From positions 229,690,102 to 229,754,101 of the forward strand of contig NC_133649.1 in assembly GCF_009905375.1 (NCBI RefSeq): a DNA stretch of 64,000 nucleotides. The letters run 5' to 3'. A model generated the notes under the pieces. It did no database searches and had not been told where the DNA came from. It saw nothing but the letters and a program-made list of their open reading frames with translations. Below, piece by piece: positions 12,588 through 23,047 of this stretch. Source of the DNA: Apium graveolens (Eukaryota > Streptophyta > Magnoliopsida > Apiales > Apiaceae). The translations under genes were made by a program, and so were the position numbers. Positions within the stretch are counted from its first letter, which is position 1, and every line of letters starts with the position of its first letter.

Positions 12588-13570
12588 TCAAGAGTAATTA
12601 AGCATACCTAACTCACTTACCAACCTTGAAAAGGTGGATTCATCTAGTGGCTTAGTAAATATATCTGCAAGCTGTATTTCACTTGGAACAAAATATAGTT
12701 CCACAATACCATTCATTACATGTTCCCTTATGAAGTGGTACTTGATGTCTATGTGCTTTGTTCTTGAATGTTGTACTGGATTCTCAGTGATGGCAATTGT
12801 ACTTGTGTTATCACAGAAAATATGAATTCTTTCCACTTGCAGACCATAGTCTAGCAATTGGTTTTTCATCCACAAAATTTGTGCACAGCAACTGCCAGCA
12901 GCAATATATACAGCTTCCGCTGTAGATGTAGAAACTAAATTTTGCTTTTTACTGAACCAGGACAAGCTTGTTTCCTGGAAATTGACAGGTTCTTGTTGTA
13001 CTTTTTCTATCAATTCTACAACCTGCATAATCTGCATCTGAATAACCAGTTAGATCAAAACCAGAATCTCTAGGGTACCAAATGCCAAGTTTTGGTGTAC
13101 CTTTGAGATATCTGAAAATTCTCTTTATAGCAATTAAATGAGATTCTCTAGGGTCAGCCTGAAATCTAGCACAAAGACATGTAGCAAATATTATATCTGG
13201 CCTGCTAGTTGTTAAGTATAGAAGTGAGCCAACCATGCCTCTATAACTTGAAATATCCACAGACTTTTTAGTAGAGTTTAATTCAAGTTTAGTTGCAGTG
13301 GCCATGGGAGTTTTTACAGATTTGCAATCCATTAGTTCAAACTTCTTTAAAAGATCATAAATGTATTTAGTTTGACTAATAAATATTTTTTCACTAACTT
13401 TCTTAACTTACAAACCAAGAAAGTAAGTTAGTTCTCCCATCATGCTCATTTCATACTTACTTTGCATCAATTTGGCAAACTTTTTGCAAAGTTTTTCATC
13501 AGTAGAGCCAAAAATAATGCCATCTACATAAATTTGAACAAGTATGCTAGAGCCATTAACATTTCTAAAG
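12588..13570 (-). pseudogene. Pol fragment of Sirevirus B, unit 2: end of RT plus RNase H
   Basis: Copy of 5475-6457: RT end, YRGMVGSLLYL block, RNase H GYSDADYAGC and the terminal ADIFTKPL block. It has the same frameshift between the RNase H core and the STAEAVY block and the same junction with the LTR at 13570. It cannot encode a working polymerase. Confidence 0.88.
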
Positions 13571-14419
13571 ATTTGAAAGTATCCACCAGATATATATATA
13601 TATATATATATATATCGATTTAAGGACTATGTGAAGAACAAATTGTCTCACAACTGCTTTATAAGTGAAAAAACAAACTACAGAGAAATTCTTATCAGTT
13701 ACAGCTTTTTTTATTTCTCTTCTAAAAGTGTTTGCTTAGTTATTTGTTTCACTAGCTACACTTGGTTTTTATATCACCAAGTTTACATGGTAATAAGACA
13801 GGATAATAAAATAAAACTATCAAGTCAAACTCCACGCTGCTTTACTACTCTATTCCAGCATCTTTGAAAATCCTCTTAACTTGCATGGAAATGATAATGC
13901 TAATTTGTTCTTCATTTCCTGTTAAACAGGCTCCCGCATTCCTTTTGTATACACCCAACGCATGTGACTGTCTTGTCACTGTCAACAGATGCTTGAATTG
14001 ATCATCCGTCGGGTACATGCTTGTCATCCGTCGGGTTTCCTGTTGATCATCCGTCTTGTAGCTTTGTTGATCATCCGTGGGGTAGCTATTTGATACTTGA
14101 CTTCATTTCACTTATGCAAAATTATAAGACATCTTATATTTACAATTAATCAGCCTATTCTGCATATCTAATAATAGTCAACATGACTCATATGCTACTA
14201 CAAGATCTATACAAAGTTGTTCACAGGAATGTGTTACAATACTTATTGTTACATATGCTACTCACTCGATGGATGTCAAATCATCATCCGTCGGGACTAT
14301 ATTGAGTCATCCGTCGGGCCTATATTTGATCATCCGTCGAGTGCTACATTTTTCACTAAGTAAAATCTACTAAGGTGTTTTGTTAATGTAATCATCAAGT
14401 TCACAACATATTCCCAACA
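13570..14419 (-). mobile_element. Sirevirus B LTR, truncated (start of unit 3)
   Basis: Same LTR part as 6457-7308, with a slightly shorter (TA)n tract (about 13591-13615), which accounts for the 2-bp difference in repeat period. The LTR edge is at 14419, followed by the polypurine tract. Confidence 0.9.
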
Positions 14420-14433
14420 ATCTCCCCCAATTT
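14420..14433 (-). other. Polypurine tract of Sirevirus B (unit 3)
   Basis: Minus strand AAATTGGGGGAGAT directly before the LTR. Confidence 0.9.
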
Positions 14434-14594
14434 ATGCCTACTAGAATTTTAGCCATAAATTAGGAGAAACTTGATGATAACGAAACACCCTAAAAATACA
14501 GATTTAAAAGGTTGTAGATAAAACTAAAAAGTGCTGCATTATTTACTTAAAAATTTACAAGACAAAGTGTACAAAGATTTGCTCACAATCATTT

Positions 14595-17500
14595 TCAAGG
14601 TGCTCCTCTAGTCTGAGCAAATTGATCTATTTCCTTGATTATCTGGATTTCTTCCCAAGCCTCCTGTTGTTTTCTTCTATTTGATTTTGGAGTTGTCTGT
14701 GGAATTCAAGTTCATCAGATTCTGAGAGATCTAGCACTCCTTGCATTTCTAGAAGAGTCTCATTGCTAGAGATGCTCAACTGGTCTTCTAATCTGAAGAA
14801 TCTTCTAAATTCCTTATCATCCATGAATTCCATCATCCAGTAGGGCCTTAGATGCACTCTACTCCCAGTTTAAGGAATAGTTAAAGTCTTTGGGAGTGCA
14901 TCTTTGGCTCTATTACTCCTCAGTTCTTCAATCTTCTTTAGAACTAATCTTCTAGCTGTCACATTGAATCCAAAGTTCTTTTTGAAGGATGAATAAACTT
15001 TTATCAGTACAGATTGGCTCTCTTGAAGAATCTTGTGAAGTGGCCATGATATCCCTTTTCCTCCCTTATACTTGAATACTAACCTTTCAGGTAGATTCCT
15101 GTAAGCATCAATCCCTCTAATTACTTCCAGTTCATCTAGATATAGATTTAGATCAGAGAATTCCTTGATGTCACAGATGTACATGATATCTCCCTTGTTG
15201 ACCTTGGTTTGAGCTTTGGTTAGGGACTTGGATCTGAGAGTTGAGGGCTTCACTTTCTTGACTGCTCTAGTTTTTTTTTCTTTGGCTTCATGAAATGAGG
15301 TAGATTGAGTTCAGGAATTGGTAGACTATCCTAGTCTATTGGCTCATCCTTTGGAATGATAGGTTCACCATGGAAATTATTGGATGGATCTATCTTAAAC
15401 TCTTCATATGCCACAGAGGGCATGGATGTTTGAGTTGTTGTAGAAGTAGACTATTTGGGAAGGTATTCTTCCATCTCCTCATCACTGAAATCCAATTTTC
15501 TCTTGATTTTTTGCTTGACCTTGGTTTTTTGTCTATGGAGGTTCATCTTGCACTACTTGATCTTGAGATTCAACAATTACAGATGGTTGAGCAGAAATTT
15601 GTTGTGTGGGTTTCACAGCTTGCAACTTGGCCAAGATAGCAGCTTGCTCCTTCTTTTGTTTGAGCTTTTTGGCATCTAGAGCAGCTTGCTTCTTTTCTTA
15701 CTTCAATATTGCCTTTTCTTCCCTTTTTGATTCAACAAATTGAGGGCGTCTAGCCACCACACAAATTTCCTTACAATTTCTGAAAATCTTGGCAATTCTC
15801 CTCTTTAGAATTGAATCTGCAGGATCTTTGTAGAATATTATAGACCTGGCCAACAGCTTCTTCTCATCAGGCTTTGGTGTCTCATACACTGTGTCCAAAG
15901 GGTTCTTTAGTGAAGATTTTTGATAGTTCACCTTTGGATTCATGATTATATCTGCCTTTGGGGATTTGATGCAGGATGTCTGGCCTCTTTCCAGATAGTT
16001 CATGCTCGTATCATTCACATAAATTTTCCTGACTTGAGAGTGATGAATGGCAGCTTTTTATGGTTTCTTTGCTAGACCAAATTTCTTTTGAATACCTTCA
16101 TCAATTTTCTCCCAGTTGATTGGACTAAACTGCTTCTTCTCAGCTGCTCTCAAAGTGGCCGCTGCTTCATTTATTAGATCAAAGCTATCTTTAGCTGGTG
16201 GCTTTGTGAAAGAAATTGTTGGCATAATTGCTTTACTCATTTGAATGTTAAGCACTTTTTGCTCCCCCTCACTCCTAGAGCTCTCTTTCTCCCCCTTTTT
16301 GTTATCAGCAAGTTGAGTAGAGGAGGAGGTCTGTGCAGCCACCAGTTTCTGAAGTAAGTCTGTTTTTTGAGCTTGGTATAGATGGATTGATGTAAGAGAA
16401 GCTTCCATAGCAACCATTCTTTTGTCCAAGGAATCCACCTTGGTTGCAAGATCAGAGTTTTTTCTGAGCTGTCATTTAATGTCAAGCATTGTGGCTTCTG
16501 GAAGTTTAGCTTCCAACTTGTCAGAGATGTCTTTCTTAAGTTGATCAACTTCATTTTTAATGAGGGAGACATTTTGACTTTGTTGGTAGCCAGAGATTTG
16601 TTGTAGTTGGAGAGAAGCAAGATGTGCTTGCAAAAGCTTCTTTGTGCTAGCATTTGTGGTTGATTGAAGTGCAGACTGTGTTTAGATAATAAGTTGGATG
16701 AGTGTGGTCTTGAAATGGTGATCATCATAGTTCTTGGAGAAGGCCCATGATGGAATGCTTGATCTGGAACTAGGGCATACTTCCCCCTATGTCCAATGAC
16801 TCTTCTTCACTATCTCCACCCTCACCTCCAAAGAATTCTTCTGAGCCACCAGTATCATAATCAACATCACCAGTTGTTGAGGGAAAAGCTGTGATAGCAT
16901 CCTTAGCTCTTTGCATTGACTGTGTGGTGTGCACCAAATTGAGCATTCTCCCCGCATTATCATTGCCCTGTCCAGCTAGAAGTTGATAGGCTGAAACAGG
17001 GTGAGTAAATGTCTCAGCATCTAAGGAGGTGGAATCTATAACAGCTTGAGTTTGCTGAGATAGTCCCTCCCTGTTTGCATCCTGGACATTCATTAACTCA
17101 CTTACAATGACATCCACCTTTATATCTCCAGTACCTACATTTTTCTCATTATCTCTCTTTTCTTGCATCAAGGTCTCACCTTGGCTCCCTACCCTCACAC
17201 CCTCACCTTCACCATCTAAGGTGGGACTCCTCACACTCACTTTTTCCAGTCCTGAAGAAATGAACAGCATTGGATCACTCTTTTTCTCTCCTTTTTCCTG
17301 GGAGCAACCCAGAATCTCACTCAAGTCACTACCTTCCCTCAATCGTAATAGTGATTGCGCAGTTACTAAGTCATCTACACTTGTAACTATATTTGAACTT
17401 TGAAGTTATGCAGAGACACCCGACGGATGAGAAATATCCATCGGGTTAGTAATTTGACTTTCCGGCGGACCTGTTAGGCACATCCGTCGGGATACAATCA

Positions 17501-18480
17501 CTACTCGACGGATGAACAATATCCATCGAGTGAGTAGAAATGAATGAGTTTGGAGTGGAGACTATTGTGGACTCTATGCAGATTGATGAAAATTTTGGCA
17601 CAGATGTCTCAACAGTCTCAGAAAGAAATGGCAAGTGAGCCAACAAATCATCTAGAAGATGATGCTCACTTGCATGGATTTTTGGCTTCTCCAACAGAGT
17701 TAAAGATGGAGAATATGGTTCTAATTTTTGAATCATGTTAACATCCAAAGAGTGTGTGGGAGAATTTGGAGTTTGAGGTGTTTCAATTTATACAGATTTT
17801 GGCTGTGACTCCACATTTGTTGGAGCCACATCAATTTGACTTTGAGATGGTGCAGTGACTGGGTCTTTAGCTCCAGTTTGCACTGTGTGTGTACCCTGTG
17901 CATCCCAAAGGGTTTTAGTTTTCTTCTTTCTTGTGTAGGTTTGTGGTGAACTTGTGTCCCTACCCATTTTGTTCTGTGCTCCTGGTTGAGAGCTTGTTTC
18001 AGTAGTTACATCCTTTTGGGAGGATGAAACTAGAATTGAGCTTTTATCCTTATTAACAACCACAGTTTGTTGGGAAACTGTGATGTGGCTTGGTTTGGGT
18101 ACACTATACTCACCATCCTTATCCTTAGGGCTTCTTTGATTTTTACCCTGTCCCTCACCTGACTTTCCCACCTTCATACTCCCCTCTTTGTGTTTAGTGG
18201 AATTTACAACTGGCATCTTTTGAGAGACACCAGAGGGGGCTTTCTTTGTCTTTGGTTTTGAAACTTTAGTTTTGGTAGCTTGGGTAGGCATCTGTCTGTT
18301 CATTGACACAGATGCCACTACTACACTAGAAGACAAAGAAGTGTTTGAGGTTGGAAGAGTAGGGATAGTTGAAATTACCTCACTTACCTGAGGTGCCTCC
18401 ATTACTGGAAAGTAAAAGAGTGGCACCTCTTTGTGGTGATCTGCTCTATTGAGATCTGTAATAATTCTTATCTCTTGAAC
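14595..18480 (-). pseudogene. Env-like gene of Sirevirus B, unit 3, 3' part (split by family-A insertion)
   Basis: Third copy of the env-like gene; its 5' part continues at 31702-32401 beyond the insertion. It shares the unit-2 stop codon (near 16059) and the ancestral breaks, and has a private 5-bp deletion near 17466 that shifts the frame of the segment rich in the family-B motif. The insertion lies in the segment encoding the sequence after the REWSF domain, between codons for WVQE and the following residues. Confidence 0.85.
18476..18480. repeat. Target-site duplication TGAAC, left copy
   Basis: TGAAC precedes the LTR here and follows the second LTR at 31702-31706. Units 1 and 2 have this pentamer once (for example in TCTTGAACCCAATAG near 4260), which confirms the empty site. 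Confidence 0.96.
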
Positions 18481-19101
18481 TGTTAGATATATTTGATAAT
18501 GTCATGGCTAATATGTTTTATGTTTAGATTTCAGATCTTATTTGAACAGAACAAATCAGTACTTAACTGATCAGTACTTATACTGGAAGTCTGAACTTAA
18601 GGTACTGGAAGTCAGAACTTAAGGGATATCAGTACTTATGTTATCAGGAGATAGATATCAGAACTTAAGTGCTGAAGGACGATCAGATAAGGACAGTAGC
18701 TGATTAAAGTTAAGAAGATCAAGATAAACATAAGAAGAGATATGCATGAAGAAGGAATTCCGTGAAGAATGGAATACTTGGAATAGAAGATATCTGATTG
18801 ATATATTTTAGGAAGCAGAATTATATTCCATATCAATTAGCGAATATCTTGTAACTGTGTAGTATATAAACACAGAAATAGAGTTTACACTAGAGGTGTT
18901 ATCATTATCGAGAATATTATTTATTATAACTCTAGAAGCTCTCGTGATATTTTGTTCATCACTGAGAGATAACAGTTCCAGATTGTAACAGAGTTTATTG
19001 TTTAAATAAAGTTTGTTTTCTGTTACATAAGTTCTTGAAGTTTGATTTGATTGTAATAAACACTGTATTCACCCCCTCTACAGTGAAAGTGTGACCTAAC
19101 A
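18481..19101 (+). mobile_element. 5' LTR of family-A Sirevirus
   Basis: 621 bp, TGTTAGATAT...GACCTAACA. The first third carries many copies of AGTACTTA, TCAGAACTTAAG and ATCAGTACTT, the family-A motif in both orientations. A TATA box lies at 18863-18870 and an AATAAA at 19005-19010. It differs from the 3' LTR at one base. Confidence 0.96.
18863..18870 (+). promoter_or_regulatory. LTR TATA box (family A)
   Basis: TATATAAA inside the LTR, about 240 bp before its end, downstream of the dense family-A motif cluster (about 18556-18675). Transcription would be expected to start about 30 bp further on. The same box is at 31463-31470 in the 3' LTR. Confidence 0.6.
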
Positions 19102-19103
19102 AG

Positions 19104-19115
19104 TGGTATCAGAGC
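19104..19115 (+). other. Primer-binding site, initiator tRNA-Met
   Basis: TGGTATCAGAGC, complementary to the 3' end of plant initiator tRNA-Met, two bases after the LTR end at 19101. Confidence 0.93.
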
Positions 19116-19156
19116 TATCTGTTAACACACATACAGTTAAAGATCCAAACACAATC

Positions 19157-21460
19157 ATGTCTGACACAGAAACTCCAACTAAGCCTACCAAAACTGAGGA
19201 ATCATCAAAGATATCAACTCAGAGTCGATATGAGACTATCAGAGTTCCCATATTGAGACCATCTGAATATCCCATATGGAAGGTAAGGATGACCATGTTT
19301 CTGGAAGCAACAGATCCAGAATACCTTGATAGAATCAGGGAAGGGCCTCACAAACCTACCAAACTCGCTGTTGTAGTTGCAGGTGAAGCAGCAATGACCG
19401 TACCAAAGGAAAAGACTGATTACACTGCTGAAGATATAGCATCTATTGCTAAGGATGCCAAGGTACGTCACTTATTGCATAGTGCCATTGATAATGTAAT
19501 GTCAAACAGGGTAATCAACTGCAAGACTGCTAAGGAGATATGGGATGCACTGGAGACAAGGTGTCAAGGAACTGAAACAGTTAAGAAGAACAGGAAGACA
19601 ATACTCACTCAAGAGTATGAACACTTTGACTCTAGGACTAATGAGTCATTGACTGATGTATATGATAGATTTGTCAAACTCTTGAATGACTTGTCATTAG
19701 TAAATAAGGAGTATGATCTTGAAGATACAAACCTCAAATTCCTGTTAGCTCTTCCTGAATGTTGGGATTTGAAGGCAACAACAATAAGAGACAACTACAA
19801 TCTTGATGAAACAACTCTTGATGAAATCTATGGAATGCTCAAGACCCATGAACTTGAGATGGAACAAAGAAGCAAGAGAAAAGGAGGAAAGTCAAGGACA
19901 GTTGCTCTCAAGGTTGAAGAGGAATCCCCCAAACCACCTTCCTCAAAGAAAGATAAGGGTAAAGCTCTTATCATAAAATCTGATACTGAGTCATCAAGTT
20001 CTGAGAGTGATGATGACTCAGATTCTGAAAGCTTGCCTGAAACTGATGCTGATGAGGAGATGATGAAGCTGTGTGCTCTTATGGTGAAAGGAATCACAAA
20101 GATTGCATACAGGAAGTTCAGGAAGGGAAAGATGTTTTCCAGGAAAGGCATAAGTTCTGATAAGAAGAATTTCAGAAGATCTGAAGGAAAAGGAGGAAAG
20201 TCTGACAGAGGAGATTACGCTAATGTTAAATGTTATAATTGTGGTGAGAAAGGCCACATATCTCCTGATTGCAAGAAGACCAAGAATGACAAAGGCAAAG
20301 CTCTTGTCACAAAGCAGAAAAGCTGGACAGACACCTCAGACTCTGAAAGTGAGGAGAACTATGTATTGATGGCAAATGCTGATAAATCAAGTTCTGAGAG
20401 CAGTTCTGAAGCTGCTGAAACAAAGGTACCTCAGACTACTTATGCTTTTCATACTGATGATATTGATGAGTTGAGAAGATATCTTAAAACCATGTTTGTT
20501 AGTTATAGAGATCAAACTTTAACATGTGAAAGATTAACTTCTGAAAATCTTGCTTTTAAGAAAAGAAATGATTTCTTAGAAAAAGAGTTAGTCATGTTTC
20601 ATCAAACTCAGCAGGATAGAGATAATGCTTTTTATATTAGGGATGAAGTGCTAAAAATGAATGAATCTCTAAAAACTGAGTTAGAAAAGGAGAGAGAGAT
20701 TATCAGAACTTGGACTAACTCTGGCAAAACAACTCAAAATTTGCTAAGCAGTGGAAACTGGAAAGAGGGTTTAGGCTATGGAGAAAATGAAAAAGGAACT
20801 GTAGAAATTAAGCCTGTTGATAAGCAAAAGCCGAAGTTAAAACCTGTTAAGTTTGTAACTGAAAAATCCGAAAATGAGAAATCAGAAGTTAAAAAGGAAT
20901 TAGCTTCTGACAAACTAAAACAGGAAAAGACAGCTGAAGTTAACATAGGCTTAATGACGAAGAAGCAGCTTAAGCATAAGCTGAAAGATGTTAAGGATGC
21001 AAACAAGGTAAAATCACCTAGGAAAAACAGGAATGGAAAAGAAGGTGTGAATAAAAGCAATAACTATAAATCTGTTCCTGATGCTCCTAGGAAAGCATGT
21101 CATAACTGTGGAAGTTCTAACCATCTGGCTTCTTTTTGCAGGAAGAATAAGAATATTAACTCCTTATCTACAAAGTCAGGAGTTAAGAGTCAGTCTGTTA
21201 GATACAAACCACAAAATCCTTGTTTTCATTGTGGTAGTTTATGGCATTCCATTTATACTTGTAAGGAATATCATAGTTTGTACTATGATTATTATCAAAT
21301 AAAACCTTCTTTAAAGAAAGTTTCTGTTGTTCCTTCTAGTATAAGGTCTGATAAGAAAACTGTTAACATAAAATCTGATGTTAAATCCGCTGCAAATGTT
21401 AACAAACCTAAAAAGGCCAAAGGATCCAAGCAAGTCTGGGTCCTTAAAACTAATAATTAG
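19157..21460 (+). CDS. gag: Gag of family-A Sirevirus (767 aa)
   Basis: Capsid/nucleocapsid protein that packages element RNA into cytoplasmic particles. The first in-frame ATG is at 19157; an earlier GTG lies in the primer-binding site. The N-terminal part has the copia gag fold signature (YPIWKVRMTMFLEA at about residue 36). An acidic/serine-rich linker is followed by a zinc knuckle CYNCGEKGHISPDC at about residue 359. Then come a Lys/Glu-rich, probably coiled-coil part and two more knuckles, CHNCGSSNHLASFC (about 648) and CFHCGSLWHSIYTC (about 689). Three knuckles and a length near 770 aa suit Sirevirus gags. The ORF ends with TAG at 21458; a second in-frame stop (TGA, 21470) precedes pol in the same frame. 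No internal break is seen. Confidence 0.93.
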   Translation: MSDTETPTKPTKTEESSKISTQSRYETIRVPILRPSEYPIWKVRMTMFLEATDPEYLDRIREGPHKPTKLAVVVAGEAAMTVPKEKTDYTAEDIASIAKDAKVRHLLHSAIDNVMSNRVINCKTAKEIWDALETRCQGTETVKKNRKTILTQEYEHFDSRTNESLTDVYDRFVKLLNDLSLVNKEYDLEDTNLKFLLALPECWDLKATTIRDNYNLDETTLDEIYGMLKTHELEMEQRSKRKGGKSRTVALKVEEESPKPPSSKKDKGKALIIKSDTESSSSESDDDSDSESLPETDADEEMMKLCALMVKGITKIAYRKFRKGKMFSRKGISSDKKNFRRSEGKGGKSDRGDYANVKCYNCGEKGHISPDCKKTKNDKGKALVTKQKSWTDTSDSESEENYVLMANADKSSSESSSEAAETKVPQTTYAFHTDDIDELRRYLKTMFVSYRDQTLTCERLTSENLAFKKRNDFLEKELVMFHQTQQDRDNAFYIRDEVLKMNESLKTELEKEREIIRTWTNSGKTTQNLLSSGNWKEGLGYGENEKGTVEIKPVDKQKPKLKPVKFVTEKSENEKSEVKKELASDKLKQEKTAEVNIGLMTKKQLKHKLKDVKDANKVKSPRKNRNGKEGVNKSNNYKSVPDAPRKACHNCGSSNHLASFCRKNKNINSLSTKSGVKSQSVRYKPQNPCFHCGSLWHSIYTCKEYHSLYYDYYQIKPSLKKVSVVPSSIRSDKKTVNIKSDVKSAANVNKPKKAKGSKQVWVLKTNN

Positions 21461-21472
21461 TGGTCTTTTTGA

Positions 21473-23047
21473 TTGCAGGGCAACAGGAAAAATATTCTAG
21501 TTCTGGACAGTGGATGTTCAGGACATATGACTGGAAATAAGGCCCTGCTATCAGACTTTGTGGAGAAAGCTGGCCCAAGTGTTTCTTATGGAGATGGCAA
21601 CATTGGAAAAACTTTGGGATATGGCAATATCAATCTTGGGAATGTCATTATTAAAGATGTAGCTCTGGTCTCAGGACTTAAACACAACTTACTGAGTATA
21701 AGTCAAATCTGTGACAGAGGTTATCATGTTGATTTCTTTGCAGAACATTGTGAAATAGTTAGTAAATCTAAAGGAAAAATTGTTCTGAAGGGATTCAGGC
21801 GTGGTAACATTTATGAAGCTAAGCTTTCAACAAGTTCTGATGGTTCTGCAATCTGTTTAGTGAGTAGAGCCTCAACTGAAGAAAGCTGGAATTGGCACAA
21901 GAAACTCTCTCATTTAAACTTCAACAAGATAAATGAACTGATCAAGAAAGATCTTGTGAGAGGACTGCCAAAATCAGTGTTTGTTCCTGATGGTCTTTGT
22001 GACTCATGTCAGAAGGCTAAACAAAGAAAATCTTCGTTCAAGAGCAAGACTGAATCATCAATTCTTGAGCCTTACTATCTACTTCATGTTGATCTATTTG
22101 GTCCAGTGAATGTCATGTCTATTGCAAAGAAGAAATATGCGTTGGTCATAGTAGATGAGTTCACCAGATACACATGGGTGTATTTCTTGCACACAAAAAG
22201 TGAAACTGCATCTATCCTGATTGATCATGTCAAACATCTGGATAAATTGATCAAAGATTCTGTGAAAATTTTGAGGAGTGATAATGGCACTGAATTCAAG
22301 AATTTGATAATGGAAGAGTTCTGCAAAAATCATGGAATAAAGCAGGAATTTTCTGCTCCTGGAACTCCACAGCAAAATGGAGTTGTTGAAAGGAAGAATA
22401 GAACTCTAATTGAAGCTGCACGAACAATGCTTGAAGAAGCAAAGCTTCCAACCTATTTTTGGGCTGAAGCTGTGCAGACTGCTTGTTTTACTCAAAATGC
22501 AACACTCATTAACAAGCATGGAAAAACACCATATGAGATGGTGAAGAACAAGAAGCCAAATCTCAAATACTTTCATGTATTTGGATGTAAGTGTTTTGTT
22601 CTCAAGACTCATCCTGAACAGCTATCCAAGTTTGATCTAAAAGCTGATGAGGGAATCTTTGTAGGATATCCACTTTCTACAAAAGCCTTCAGAGTCTATA
22701 ATTTGAGAACAAAAGTGGTCATGGAATCTATCAATGTCTCTTTTGATGACAAGAAGATCACTGGACTTGAAGATTGCATTGATCATGATAAGCTGAGATT
22801 TGAAAATGAAGATTCATATTCTGATACCTCAAGTCCTGACAGTCTAAGTCCTGATACTGTAAATTCTGATGGATTAAACTCTGATGTTATTGAAACTGTG
22901 GTGCGTCAAAGGAAGATGCACCATTGCAGGGGGAGCATACTCAAGATTTTATCACATCTCAAGAAGCATCAGAACATACATCTGGCTCGTCAAATTCTGA
23001 TTCGTCAAGTTCTGATAAGCCAAGTACTGACAGTGCTGAAAATCTAA
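21473..23047 (+). CDS. pol: Pol of family-A Sirevirus, part 1: protease and integrase
   Basis: Opens after the two stop codons that end gag, with no ATG near the start. Order: aspartic protease ([11 protein letters not shown], about 21505); GAG-pre-integrase region with the H-H-C-C zinc finger (WHKKLSHLN ... CDSCQKAK, about 21894-22017); integrase core with the DDE triad (Asp at 22091 in HVDLFGP, Asp at 22280 in RSDNGTEF, Glu at 22388 in GVVERKN). A frameshift of one base lies near 22905-22920, after which this frame is out of register; the true continuation is at 22924-24819. Residues after about 22920 in this ORF are therefore not genuine. Confidence 0.9.
   Translation: MQGNRKNILVLDSGCSGHMTGNKALLSDFVEKAGPSVSYGDGNIGKTLGYGNINLGNVIIKDVALVSGLKHNLLSISQICDRGYHVDFFAEHCEIVSKSKGKIVLKGFRRGNIYEAKLSTSSDGSAICLVSRASTEESWNWHKKLSHLNFNKINELIKKDLVRGLPKSVFVPDGLCDSCQKAKQRKSSFKSKTESSILEPYYLLHVDLFGPVNVMSIAKKKYALVIVDEFTRYTWVYFLHTKSETASILIDHVKHLDKLIKDSVKILRSDNGTEFKNLIMEEFCKNHGIKQEFSAPGTPQQNGVVERKNRTLIEAARTMLEEAKLPTYFWAEAVQTACFTQNATLINKHGKTPYEMVKNKKPNLKYFHVFGCKCFVLKTHPEQLSKFDLKADEGIFVGYPLSTKAFRVYNLRTKVVMESINVSFDDKKITGLEDCIDHDKLRFENEDSYSDTSSPDSLSPDTVNSDGLNSDVIETVVRQRKMHHCRGSILKILSHLKKHQNIHLARQILIRQVLISQVLTVLKI

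Larger units (their letters stand above)
6457..13569 (-). repeat. Tandem unit 2 (complete, 7113 bp)
   Basis: Complete unit, bounded on both sides by the same junction, where RT sequence is joined to the inside of an LTR (6457 and 13570). It shares with unit 3 several changes absent from unit 1, for example a stop codon in the env-like gene near 8948 and a G in the sequence TTCCGGCGGA near 10352. Units 2 and 3 therefore look like the later duplication. Confidence 0.95.

Noticed and set aside
18636..18836. 66-codon minus ORF in both family-A LTRs
   Set aside because: Hydrophobic-looking chance frame inside a non-coding LTR.
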